Assembly (NCBI GenBank): GCA_038238185.1
Contig: JBBRXY010000006.1
Coordinates: 1-64,000, forward strand
Length of the DNA stretch: 64,000 nt
Direction of reading: 5' to 3'
Source: DATAQC01 sp038238185
GTDB taxonomy: Bacteria > Actinomycetota > Acidimicrobiia > Acidimicrobiales > AC-14
The notes under the pieces were generated by a model. The model searched no databases. It was not told the DNA's origin and saw nothing but the letters and a program-made list of their open reading frames with translations. The stretch's first letter is position 1; each line of letters begins with the position of its first letter. The position numbers and the translations under genes were made by a program. This document shows, one piece after another, positions 1 to 7,679 of the stretch.

Positions 1-87
1 ACCGGGCCGCCCGTCATCCCTGCGCCAGGCGGGCTCGCAGGCCGCATCCTCGAACTCCTCGCCGTCGACCCGATCACCACCCGCTGA
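1..87 (+). CDS. C-terminal end of an unidentified protein (partial)
   Basis: An open frame enters from the left edge and ends in TGA at 85-87, giving 28 residues that finish in LAVDPITTR. It is too short to assign a family. The frame is followed 4 nt later by a GGAGG ribosome-binding site belonging to the next start, so it probably precedes the nuclease-like gene in an operon. Confidence 0.5.
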   Translation, partial: TGPPVIPAPGGLAGRILELLAVDPITTR

Positions 88-129
88 ACACCGGAGGACA
101 ACCATGGACAACACTCCACGCCCACTCAT

Positions 130-1095
130 GTGCGGAACACCTGGCTAGTCCGGCATCTAACCTGGCATCCGGTGTTGCGTGAACAGATGGGCTATGTCGA
201 CGAGAGCGACTTGGACCTGATCCTGTTGCTCGACGCCGCCACTGCAGGGCCCCTCAGCCGTCTACTCGCCGACCGCGCCGGCCTCGACATCGGCGACGCG
301 ATCACCGCTACCCGCTCGGCACTGCGGAACGATGGGAACCGGGAGACCGACGTCGAGTTCTCCTGGCCCGGCGGGGTGCTGTTCATCGAGGACAAGGTAG
401 ATGCGCGCTTCACCCTTGGTCAGCCCGAGTCGTACCGCACTGAGGTGACCAAACGGCGCGAGGCTGGGCAGGCAGCCGCATCGGTGTTGGTTTGCCCGCA
501 ACGGCTACGCGATCACTACGTGCTTGAGGCCGGTGACTCCTTCGACGCCATCGTCACCTGCGAGGAGCTAGCCGATGCCGCTGGAGACGACCGGTTCGGT
601 CAAGCCGCCGCCCTAGTGTTACGCGCCGCGGCCGAACCTCGGCCCACCCGTCCAGCCACGCCGGTGGACCTGGTTCGCTCAGAGTGGGGCGACGCCTACC
701 GGCGTGTCGTTGGTCAGCTCCTTGAGCCCGGTAATTTACTCCCGCTCGGACCCGGCAGCCTGCGCACCGCCACTGCGGAGTGGATGTACTTCCCCTCGGC
801 CCACATCGACCCCGAGGTGGTGTGGTCGTTCGGCCACTGGTTGCCCGGCGGCGAGGTCCGCATGGAGATGATGGTTGAAGATGAACCGACCGGCCTGCCC
901 GAAGGTGCGCTGGCCCTCGCGAAGCCGGCCATGTGGTGGGTGAGCGCTCGAGTGTCTCCGGTGACGTTCGACCAACCGGCCGGGGAGCAGGCCGACGCGA
1001 TCGCCGAAGCGGTCCGGATGGTGCTGGCCATCCGAGGCTGGGTCGCCGGTGCCGGCCTGCGCCCGAAACAGCGCAAAATCGACGCTGATGGATAG
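130..1095 (+). CDS. PD-(D/E)XK nuclease-like protein
   Basis: A 321-residue protein with a plausible PD-(D/E)XK core: Asp74 in TDVEF, followed by the IEDK box (Glu87, Lys89) and a Q-x-x-x-Y pair (Gln98, Tyr102). That order matches restriction-like and defence nucleases. The rest of the protein is not recognised. The GTG start at 130 has no good Shine-Dalgarno. The strong GGAGG at 93-97 instead serves an ATG at 104 in another frame, which stops after 14 codons at 146-148, so the gene may have lost its original 5' end by a frameshift or be preceded by a leader ORF. The neighbouring toxin-antitoxin pairs and integrase remnant suit a defence or mobile role, but the target is unknown. Confidence 0.6.
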   Translation: MRNTWLVRHLTWHPVLREQMGYVDESDLDLILLLDAATAGPLSRLLADRAGLDIGDAITATRSALRNDGNRETDVEFSWPGGVLFIEDKVDARFTLGQPESYRTEVTKRREAGQAAASVLVCPQRLRDHYVLEAGDSFDAIVTCEELADAAGDDRFGQAAALVLRAAAEPRPTRPATPVDLVRSEWGDAYRRVVGQLLEPGNLLPLGPGSLRTATAEWMYFPSAHIDPEVVWSFGHWLPGGEVRMEMMVEDEPTGLPEGALALAKPAMWWVSARVSPVTFDQPAGEQADAIAEAVRMVLAIRGWVAGAGLRPKQRKIDADG

Positions 1096-1501
1096 GCGTC
1101 GGGCCTCTCCCATGCACGACGAAGAGGGGCAGGAGCCATTGTCGCAAGGGACATGGCTTCACCGCCTAGGCGGTACCGACCATCGAACTCCGGGGTGGAG
1201 CGGTGGCGCCGCTTGCCGACACCCTGCCTGCATGGCCTTAACTGTCCTGGTTTCCGGGGTCATCAAGACGGGTTGAGCGTCCCGGAACACGATCCCCTTG
1301 CGAAACCCGGTTGTTGTTGCTCGATCGCCCCGGCACGTCGGAAGATAGCGAATAGACGATGCGATCCAGGGCCGCTCTCGCGTTGTCCGTGGTCATCGCG
1401 GCGTCGGCGAACGTGGGCCAGGCCGCGGGAGCCGATGATGGGCAGAGGAGTGAGAGCGTCCTTTTGTGTCGTGATGGTCGGGTCTGAATCGGAATCGGCG
1501 A
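1096..1501. other. Intergenic stretch, no supported gene
   Basis: About 400 bases separate the nuclease-like gene from vapC. Frames on both strands give only low-complexity or arginine-rich translations. No family, RNA gene or clear repeat was recognised. Confidence 0.5.
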
Positions 1502-1912
1502 TCAGTCGACAGTTCCTCTCTCGACTATCCACTCAGTGGGCTGGCCCGTCACCGACGCAATGTGATCGAAGTCGGCGTCGTAGTGGAGCACGGTGCGCGA
1601 CGTGGCCTCGCCCGCAGCAGCGATGACCAGATCAGGGACCTTTCTGCCCTTGAGTCCCCGCTTCGTGAGGAGACGCTGGACCTGCCGCGCCCGGGTGAGA
1701 TGACTCGGCACGATGTCGACGAGCTCGAAGGTCTCCAATGCCGTCATGAGGCGGTCCCACTCGGCGGTGTCGCGTGCGGAGAACCCGACCTCAAGGTCGG
1801 TCATTGCCGTCCGGGCGAGCCCATCGGTGTCGAGGGCCTGTACGCGCGCCCGCACCTCGGGGACTCGAAGGCGCGTGACGACGCTCGTGTCCAGCAGGTA
1901 GGTCACCGCCAT
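1502..1912 (-). CDS. vapC: VapC-family PIN-domain toxin ribonuclease
   Basis: A 136-residue PIN-domain protein, the usual VapC length. The acidic residues expected to hold the catalytic metal are visible: Asp8 in LLDTS, Glu41 in DLEVG, Asp94 in VPDLVIA and Asp112/Asp114 in YDADFD. VapC toxins cleave RNA and are neutralised by the VapB product of the same operon. The ATG overlaps the end of the upstream antitoxin gene by 10 nt, so translation of the pair is coupled. It is the first of two vapBC pairs in the window. Confidence 0.9.
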   Translation of the reverse strand: MAVTYLLDTSVVTRLRVPEVRARVQALDTDGLARTAMTDLEVGFSARDTAEWDRLMTALETFELVDIVPSHLTRARQVQRLLTKRGLKGRKVPDLVIAAAGEATSRTVLHYDADFDHIASVTGQPTEWIVERGTVD

Positions 1913-2097
1913 GCGTCCGAGCGGTCCGCCGGCTCCGCGTTCGCGAGTACGTCGAGGGCCTGATCGATGAGCGACCGTCGCGCCCCTGCGGCTTGCCGGA
2001 GGGCCTCGTTCACAGTGTCCCTGATGGTTCGGGTGCCCAACCCAACCCGAGCCGCAGCCAACACGTCGTCATCCACGTCGATCAGTCGCTTCGTCAT
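1903..2097 (-). CDS. vapB: VapB-type antitoxin
   Basis: A 64-residue protein with the short N-terminal DNA-binding segment of actinobacterial VapB antitoxins (MTKRLIDVDDDVL, then TIRDTVNEALRQ) and an acidic C-terminal tail that should bind the toxin. The ATG at 2097 was chosen over longer in-frame extensions because the family begins there and because a TATACT box ends 6 nt upstream, typical of a leaderless actinobacterial transcript. It precedes and overlaps vapC. Autoregulation through the adjacent inverted repeat is likely but inferred. Confidence 0.85.
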   Translation of the reverse strand: MTKRLIDVDDDVLAAARVGLGTRTIRDTVNEALRQAAGARRSLIDQALDVLANAEPADRSDAWR

Positions 2098-2103
2098 CAG
2101 ACC

Positions 2104-2134
2104 AGTATATATGCCACACTCACCCGTATATACT
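2104..2134 (-). promoter_or_regulatory. vapBC promoter and palindromic operator candidate
   Basis: A perfect 8-bp inverted repeat, AGTATATA (2104-2111) and TATATACT (2127-2134), separated by 15 bp. On the minus strand the near arm contains TATACT, a good -10 box ending 6 nt before the vapB ATG. A VapBC complex binding here would cover its own promoter. Seen in sequence; repression is inferred from the family. Confidence 0.6.
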
Positions 2135-2397
2135 ACTGTTCCCGTTGACAGGAGCGAACGGACGACGGCAACCTCTCCGATGGCGATCCCTGACATCCCC
2201 GTCGCTCGCTCGCGGCTCGCCTGTCCGGCGCGCCGACGCGCCCGAGGGCATGGAACGCGCGTGCAGGGCGCCAGACCCGGTCCTGTCAACTGCGGCCGCA
2301 CGGGCGCCGGCCGGGTCCCGTATACCGATCCGCTTGCGGCACGAGGCCAGCGAGCGGGCGTCCCGCCCCAACCCGCTGACGGAGGCGCGTCGCAAGT

Positions 2398-2428
2398 CGT
2401 TTCTCCTGCGGGACCCCGGTCGTCGTTC
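2398..2428. repeat. Single copy of the 26-bp GACGACCGGGGTC repeat
   Basis: Read on the minus strand this copy matches the unit tandemly repeated at 6900-6977, except that GGAGAAAC replaces GGAGGAAC. A CCGCTTGCGGCACG segment lies near both copies (about 2329 and 6981), so the two loci share more than the core. Confidence 0.6.
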
Positions 2429-2462
2429 CCCGAGTGGGACAGGCCTACGCGCGACCGGAGAT

Positions 2463-2828
2463 CTACTCGACCTCGAAGGAGAGGATCGAGTCGTCGGAGG
2501 GGCCCGCTGGAAGCTCGTTGGCCGATCCGGCGAGCTGCCCGACCTCGTGTGCATCGACGAGCACTGGATGGACCTGCATCTGGTACTCGCCCGGAGGGTC
2601 GGCCCTGATCGCCGCTTCGACTCCGCGGGCACCTATAACAGCCAAGGCGGCGTGGTGGCGGTTCCCCCACCCCGACTGTGAACTGATCGCGATGCCGCTC
2701 ACCATCGGAGTCCAGAGCCCGAGGCGTTGTCCATCACGATCGACTGCAAGTCCTATTCCGTAAGCGTCCCGGTCTGGAACTCGCTTGAATGGATCCTCCC
2801 AGGTCACGACGTATCGGCTCACGGTCAT
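2463..2828 (-). CDS. Hypothetical protein
   Basis: A 121-residue frame starting MTVSRYVVTW with ordinary, non-shadow composition: a beta-rich core with many aromatic and branched residues and an acidic end (SDDSILSFEVE). I recognise no family. The ATG at 2828 was preferred to the longer 2942 start because the extra 38 residues look like non-coding translation, but no clear Shine-Dalgarno supports either. The downstream region up to vapB is non-coding. Confidence 0.5.
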   Translation of the reverse strand: MTVSRYVVTWEDPFKRVPDRDAYGIGLAVDRDGQRLGLWTPMVSGIAISSQSGWGNRHHAALAVIGARGVEAAIRADPPGEYQMQVHPVLVDAHEVGQLAGSANELPAGPSDDSILSFEVE

Positions 2829-3040
2829 GATTGTAACGGAGGGCACCGTGGCGGAACCGGTGCGATTGACGCGCTCCGGCCATAGCCGTACGCCAGGGAA
2901 GGCTCGCAGACGGCACTCGAACCCTGGCGATTCCAACGACAAGGTCCTCGTGTCCGGCGGGTCGCGCGTCCACGGGACACACCTGTCACAGATTCGCTCT
3001 AACCTGGAGGAACGACAACGATGTAGTTCGATGTAGTTCG

Positions 3041-3348
3041 GGCCGGCCGACGGAGCGGAGCAGCCATGAGCACCCAGCGCTTTTCCTCAATCAGCGTGGA
3101 GGTAGCCTCTCCGTCAAGGCTGCCCACGACATCATCACGGGAATCGCCAGCGGCTCGGGCCTTGACGACGAGATCACCGCCACATCCTGCGCCACACTTT
3201 CGCCACCACGTTGGTGAGGGGCGGTACGGACCTCGTAATCGTCGCCGAGCTGCTCGGGCACGCCCGGCTCGAGACGACCCGGAGCTACACCCGACCCACC
3301 GCCATGGACCGTTCCAGAGCCCTCGATCTACTCACCACCGACGAGTAG
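3041..3348 (+). pseudogene. Tyrosine recombinase (integrase) C-terminal remnant
   Basis: Two adjoining frames together give the catalytic end of a phage/Xer-type integrase. The first reads HPALFLNQRGGSLSVKAAHD and ends in LDDEITA near 3180. The second reads HILRHTFATTLVRGG, ELLGHARLETTRSYT and stops at 3348. The H-x-x-R, the GHA histidine and the catalytic Tyr are all present. A single missing C in GCCACATC separates the frames, and the N-terminal two thirds of a normal integrase is absent. It therefore marks a former mobile element and is probably not functional. Confidence 0.8.
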
Positions 3349-3492
3349 GGCGATTCAAATGTGGGTTTCGGGCTCATCTTGGCTGCACCCCTCCTTGAAC
3401 CGTGATGGCGGCTACTGACCGATGCCGCAGTGCGGTCACATGGCCAGGACCAATTTTAGAGCGGTTGCCATCTCGCACGGATCCTTGCCTGA

Positions 3493-3564
3493 CCCCGACT
3501 AGCACCAACTCCCCGACTAGCACCAACTCCCCGACTAGCACCAACTCCCCGACTACCACCAACT
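3493..3564. repeat. Four-copy 18-bp tandem repeat
   Basis: Four head-to-tail copies of CCCCGACTAGCACCAACT, the last with one substitution (TAC for TAG). The array begins just beyond the 3' end of the TPR gene and its last copy contains that gene's stop codon, so copy-number change would not alter the protein before its final residues. Confidence 0.9.
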
Positions 3565-5292
3565 CCCGACGAGTTGATGTTGCGTCCCATAGAGCCGAAC
3601 AAACCTCATCCCTTCATCGGCAAAGGCGCTCGCAATCTTGGCATCGTAGTCCGACAGGGTGCGGAGCACGTTCGTCCGCTCAGTCGCCATGGACTGTACG
3701 GCCTTGTCCGGGAGTCGCGCCGCAGCGGCCGGCGAATCACAAGCGGTCGGCCGCATCCGACGCTCGATGTCAACGAGCTTTTGGACCAACTGTCCGACCT
3801 CGTCGGGCCGCTGCGCCAGCTCGAACCGCAAACGGCGCAACTCAAGGTCCCGTTGCGATGCGGCCGCGATCCGCTGCGCCGTGGCCATCTCGCCGCACGC
3901 GATCGCCAGGTTAGCCGCCGTCCGGTAACACCACTCGTGAGGACGGGCGCTGGCATCATTCCCCTGCCAGGAACGGCCAGGCATTTGGCCGATGAGTTGA
4001 AGGCCTTCGAGCGCGACGTTTAGCGCAGCCTCACGCTCGCCTTTCGCGTCGAGGAGTTTCGCCTTGCTGGCCAGTGCGACACCAAGTCCGTCCGGGTTCT
4101 GTAGCACCGTGAACACTGAGATTGAGCGATCGAGGACCTCCTCGGCCTCGTCGACGACCCCGGCGTCTCGCAGGCACTCGCCGAGACGGCGCAAGGCGAG
4201 GCCGGTCGCAAGCGACGGTCCCCGTTCGGCACGATCATCACACTTGAAGTAAAGGTCACATGCAGCGCGGGCCTGTTCGGTTGCGCGTTCGATGGTGCCG
4301 ATCCGTCGATCCAGGGTGGCGAGAATGCTCAGAGAATGGGCCTCTCCAATCTGCCACTTGATGCGCTGGCTCAGGCGGAGAGCCGACCCAAGCTTTGACT
4401 TCGCTTCGTCGTCGCAGCCCTGCGCCGTAGCCACTCGGCCCAGCTCCAAGAGGGCGATGGCCTCCACTCGTGGATACTTGCGTCCCCGGCCTATGTCGAG
4501 GGCATTGCTCAGGATCTTGTTCGCCTCATCGAGTTCACCGGACAGACGGGTGTAGACGCCGAGCTGAACCAGTGCCCGGGCCCTGCCGTACTCGTCACCC
4601 GCCTTTTGGTACTGACCGATGCTCTCAGTGATGAGCTCCGCACTGGCCGGAAGGTCGTTTCGCTGACACGCGCTCAGCGACTGGGCGTACAGAAGCTTTG
4701 CGGTGGTGAGCTCCTCCTCCTCGTCGCTATCGGGCAGCGACTGGGCCCTGTGAAGGTACGAGACTTCGTCGATGCCGCACCGGATCATCGCGATCTCGAA
4801 GAGGGCAAGCTGCTGGAGCCGGATCGAGGCAGCATCTCGGGCGTAGTTCAGCGCTTCTCGCCCGTAGATCTCGGCCTGGGAAAGGAACCCCACGAAACGA
4901 CGGTTGCTCGCCAAAACGATGAGCGCCTCCGCTGCGACGTCGTCCATCTTCAACTTGACGGCTTGATCAAACAAGCTCCGGAGTAGCTCGTAGCAGGCTT
5001 CGAGATCGAGGGTGACGTGGTTGTCGTGCCGCACGCTCAGGATGGCCTCGCGAATGCGACTACGGCCGATGGTCAGCGCCAGCTCACTGAACTGCTCGGG
5101 ATGGGCGTGACAGGCCGTGACCAACTCGCGGATCGCCTGAGCGTCAGGCGCGACTTGAGTAGGCGGATCGGGAGGATCCGGCGCTTCCCCCTTCAGGTGC
5201 GCGCCCACGCTAGTGACGAACTCGACCAGAGCGTCCGAGACGGGCTCCTCTGCGTCATCGGGGAGGTCGGATGACAAGAAAATGCCGTTCAT
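3553..5292 (-). CDS. TPR-repeat protein coupled to a sigma-like factor
   Basis: A 579-residue, mostly helical protein. From about residue 150 to 470 it shows successive tetratricopeptide-like units with A-x-x-L-x-x-L-G-x-x and Y-x-x-A-G-D-E-Y-G-R-A patterns. No signal peptide or membrane segment is visible. Its ATG overlaps the TGA of the upstream sigma-like gene (ATGA), so the two are translated together. TPR scaffolds bind proteins, and the coupling suggests it controls or assists that sigma factor; this is inference from context. The stop codon lies in the 18-bp tandem array. Confidence 0.75.
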   Translation of the reverse strand: MNGIFLSSDLPDDAEEPVSDALVEFVTSVGAHLKGEAPDPPDPPTQVAPDAQAIRELVTACHAHPEQFSELALTIGRSRIREAILSVRHDNHVTLDLEACYELLRSLFDQAVKLKMDDVAAEALIVLASNRRFVGFLSQAEIYGREALNYARDAASIRLQQLALFEIAMIRCGIDEVSYLHRAQSLPDSDEEEELTTAKLLYAQSLSACQRNDLPASAELITESIGQYQKAGDEYGRARALVQLGVYTRLSGELDEANKILSNALDIGRGRKYPRVEAIALLELGRVATAQGCDDEAKSKLGSALRLSQRIKWQIGEAHSLSILATLDRRIGTIERATEQARAACDLYFKCDDRAERGPSLATGLALRRLGECLRDAGVVDEAEEVLDRSISVFTVLQNPDGLGVALASKAKLLDAKGEREAALNVALEGLQLIGQMPGRSWQGNDASARPHEWCYRTAANLAIACGEMATAQRIAAASQRDLELRRLRFELAQRPDEVGQLVQKLVDIERRMRPTACDSPAAAARLPDKAVQSMATERTNVLRTLSDYDAKIASAFADEGMRFVRLYGTQHQLVGSWW

Positions 5293-5930
5293 GCTGCGCC
5301 TCTTCCCCTTCTCGGTCCCCGTGGCCCGGGTCTCCTCGGGGGTGGTGGGTCTTCACCCAGCTCATTTGCGAGCCGGAAGGAAATGCGAGCGATAGCTCGA
5401 TTCACGGTGCCGACGCATATGCCTAGGTTCGCCGAAATAGCGTCTGTACTCATTGGTTCGACTCCTCCGCCTTCGAAATGTCTGCCCACGACGTAGAGTT
5501 TCCACGCCGTGATGTCGCGTGCCACATTGTCGTCTCCATTTTTTAGCCAAAGCGAAAGCTTGGCAGCAGCCCATACAGCAAGATCTCGATTGTCGACGTC
5601 GTCCTCTGCGTCGCGGCCGGGATCGTTCAACTGCCGGTGTGTATCGTAGGGGTCGTCCGGGAGGCGCTCGACAACCGGCCGGTTCCAGACGAGGTCGATG
5701 GCGGTATTTTTCGCAACCCGAAAGGCGTACCCCTCCTGCTCGTCGGGGTCCCAGCGAGAGAGTTTCGACCAGCGCGGCATAAGTTTCTTCTCGACGGCTT
5801 CGACGAGCATCTCCCGGTCGGTGGTCGACAGTCCGGAGAGCTTGGCGACGGCTCGCGGCGCGAGTTCCGCCACGCGCACGACACCCATAGATGACTTTCC
5901 AGCCTTGGGGGGCTCGCTGCCTATGTCCAC
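5289..5930 (-). CDS. ECF-like sigma factor (divergent)
   Basis: A 213-residue protein laid out like an ECF sigma factor. A region-2-like segment (EGYAFRVAKNTAIDLVWNRP, about residues 66-85) is followed by an acidic linker and a C-terminal helix-turn-helix (STDAISANLGICVGTVNRAI, about 160-180). It ends in a proline/arginine-rich tail. Sequence identity to textbook ECFs is low, so the promoter specificity is unknown. The listed start is GTG 5930. An ATG at 5888 preceded by GGAAAG is an alternative that would remove 14 residues. It forms a two-gene operon with the TPR protein. Confidence 0.65.
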   Translation of the reverse strand: MDIGSEPPKAGKSSMGVVRVAELAPRAVAKLSGLSTTDREMLVEAVEKKLMPRWSKLSRWDPDEQEGYAFRVAKNTAIDLVWNRPVVERLPDDPYDTHRQLNDPGRDAEDDVDNRDLAVWAAAKLSLWLKNGDDNVARDITAWKLYVVGRHFEGGGVEPMSTDAISANLGICVGTVNRAIARISFRLANELGEDPPPPRRPGPRGPRRGRGAA

Positions 5931-6090
5931 CGCGCGGCCTTTCGTTCGGGGACACCCACGTCTACCCTGATCGGTGCGAGTTCGCGCAGGTATCCGCCAG
6001 GAGCGTCGGGTGCGCCGCCCGGAGGGGGGCCCGGACGACTCGGGTGAGCGGTTTTCTGGACATCCCCCGCCGCTGAGCCACTTGCGGAGT

Positions 6091-6615
6091 TCACTCCACT
6101 GGATGCGTGACCGCCGAACGGGTAGTCTGCGCCCGGGAATTAGACCGAGCCGGGCTTCCTGTCGTCGACTCGGCTACGCCAGGGAGGCTCGTCGCTGACT
6201 CGGGTGGGTCGTCGCTGCCTCCCATTGGCCCTACGCTGACGATCGCCACGAGGCCGGTGAGAGCAACCAGCACGAGCCCGAGTGCAGCAACACCAGCGGC
6301 GCCGGTGGTGATCGCCACGGCAACCACGGCAATCAGCCCGAAAAGAGCTAAACCCAGTCTGGCACCCCATGGCGCGGCGCCGAGTTGTCGATTCGGACTC
6401 AGGAGCGATCCGCGGTGCTCATCCAGACCTCCATCGGGAGGCAGGGAACCGCAGTGGTCCGCCGCTCCGAGAGCGTTGCTGTTGACGCCCATGAGCTTCC
6501 TTGGTTGAAAACGCCTCTTGCGAGGGCCGTCACTACCTCCGACTGAGTCGGGCAGTGCGGCCGAAACCAGCTGTGTCATGACGGCCAGGGTCTCGCCGCG
6601 ATTATCGTCTTCCAT
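6091..6615 (-). CDS. Small predicted membrane protein
   Basis: A 174-residue protein of unknown family. Residues about 85-135 form one long or two closely spaced hydrophobic segments (LGLALFGLIAVVAVAITTG, then VAALGLVLVALTGLVAIVSV), and the flanking parts are polar and probably disordered. The ATG at 6615 was chosen because GGAGG lies 5 nt upstream. It is followed about 160 bp later by the sigma-like gene on the same strand, so a functional link with that pair is possible but unproven. Confidence 0.55.
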   Translation of the reverse strand: MEDDNRGETLAVMTQLVSAALPDSVGGSDGPRKRRFQPRKLMGVNSNALGAADHCGSLPPDGGLDEHRGSLLSPNRQLGAAPWGARLGLALFGLIAVVAVAITTGAAGVAALGLVLVALTGLVAIVSVGPMGGSDDPPESATSLPGVAESTTGSPARSNSRAQTTRSAVTHPVE

Positions 6616-6899
6616 CTCGACCTCCGGCTCAATTATTCGGCGACCCTGCCTCAACTATGGGTGGCGTCAATCGCATCTGGCTTCACGGACAACGTTCGAG
6701 GTCGCCTAATCGCGCCGGACACTGGGTGACGCCTTCGGCCTCGCTCAGTGGTCCCGCCGCCGCTGCTACCGCAGAACCAGCCCTGTCAGTAGCCTTAGCC
6801 GCGTCAGCCGGGCCCCTCACTGACACTGAAGCCCCTTCTTGCAGCCGCCGCCTCTGCCGCCTGCGCTCCCAGCCGGAAGTTCCGACTGTCCTGGAAGGC

Positions 6900-6977
6900 G
6901 AACGACGACCGGGGTCCCGCAGGAGGAACGACGACCGGGGTCCCGCAGGAGGAACGACGACCGGGGTCCCGCAGGAG
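6900..6977. repeat. Three tandem copies of a 26-bp repeat
   Basis: Three exact head-to-tail copies of a 26-bp unit containing GACGACCGGGGTCCCGC followed by AGGAG, with a further GAAC at the end. There are no spacers between copies. The copies lie in the 450-bp non-coding stretch between vapC2 and the small membrane protein. Related single copies occur at 2398-2428 and, more degenerate, near 7706 and 9646. Confidence 0.9.
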
Positions 6978-7066
6978 GAACCGCTTGCGGCACGTTCGAA
7001 TGCGATTGTCGCCCGGGCAAGGCCCTGAACACACTCGGTCCCGTAAGCCGATCGTGCTGCGGTCAC

Positions 7067-7441
7067 TCAACCTGGTTCGTCCGCGTAAAGCGCGCCCAAG
7101 TGCTCGGCCGCTGCGCGCAGCCGACGGTCTCGGGTCCACAACCGTCCATCGTCGGTCAGCATCGTCGCGGCGAGCAGCTGCGCGTCGACGTATCCGATGC
7201 CCAGGCCAAACAACTCACTACGGTTGATGAACTCGAGAAGCTCGGCTGCCGTCGCGACCGTCGCCTGCGGGAGATGTTCGAGCAATCCGAGGACCTCTGA
7301 TCGCCCTCGGAGATGCCCGAGGGCGAGTTCGCCGGTGACCCAAGGGTGGCCGAGGGTTTCGCCCCGGTCGAGCAGCCGGGCGAGAAGTGGATCCCCAACA
7401 CGTAGGTGGTCAACCCAGACCGAGGTGTCGACCAGGATCAC
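7067..7441 (-). CDS. vapC: VapC-family PIN-domain toxin ribonuclease (second pair)
   Basis: A 124-residue PIN protein of the compact VapC type. Expected metal-binding acids are at Asp5 (VDTSVW), Glu38 (TGELALG), Asp86 (GYVDAQLL) and Asp105 (WTRDRRL). The start overlaps the end of the upstream antitoxin gene by 4 nt (ATGA), indicating translational coupling. It differs clearly in sequence from the vapC at 1.5 kb, so the two pairs are not recent duplicates. Confidence 0.9.
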   Translation of the reverse strand: MILVDTSVWVDHLRVGDPLLARLLDRGETLGHPWVTGELALGHLRGRSEVLGLLEHLPQATVATAAELLEFINRSELFGLGIGYVDAQLLAATMLTDDGRLWTRDRRLRAAAEHLGALYADEPG

Positions 7442-7635
7442 CGGTCCGGCGGGCGCCGACGCGGAGGGGCGACGAGCCCGGGCTCGGTCCCGCCGAGGCG
7501 TGCGAGCCGGCGGGCGCTCTCTCGCTCGATTAGTGCCCTGAGCGCCTCCCGGACGAGCAGGCTCTTCTCCTTCACCCCAGTGAGGCGCTGCGCCTCGGCG
7601 AGCAGCTCCTCATCGAGTGCGAGCGTCGTCCTCAT
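7438..7635 (-). CDS. vapB: VapB-type antitoxin (second pair)
   Basis: A 65-residue antitoxin: a ribbon-helix-helix-like N-terminus (MRTTLALDEELLAEAQRLTG, then SLLVREALRALIERE) and a basic, proline-rich tail. The start is set at ATG 7635 because AAGGGG lies 7 nt upstream. The in-frame GTG at 7641 is too close to that site. It overlaps vapC2 by 4 nt. Confidence 0.85.
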   Translation of the reverse strand: MRTTLALDEELLAEAQRLTGVKEKSLLVREALRALIERESARRLARLGGTEPGLVAPPRRRPPDR

Positions 7636-7652
7636 CGTCACGCCCCTTCCGG

Positions 7653-7679
7653 TGCACTATCCAGTGCATCATACGATGC
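7653..7679 (-). promoter_or_regulatory. vapBC2 promoter and operator candidate
   Basis: Two nested inverted repeats: TGCACT-ATCC-AGTGCA (7653-7668) and GCATC-ATAC-GATGC (7666-7679). On the minus strand a TATGAT -10 box (7673-7668) sits inside them, about 33 nt before the antitoxin start. Binding by the antitoxin complex would block this promoter; that role is inferred. Confidence 0.55.

Noticed and set aside
2905..2935. GGTTCGAGT on the minus strand resembling a tRNA T-loop
   Set aside because: The flanking bases cannot form the T stem and no acceptor, D or anticodon arms can be drawn; it is inside the non-coding or 5' part of the hypothetical gene.
6900..6977. CRISPR array
   Set aside because: The copies are directly abutting with no spacers and no cas genes lie nearby; it is a plain tandem repeat.
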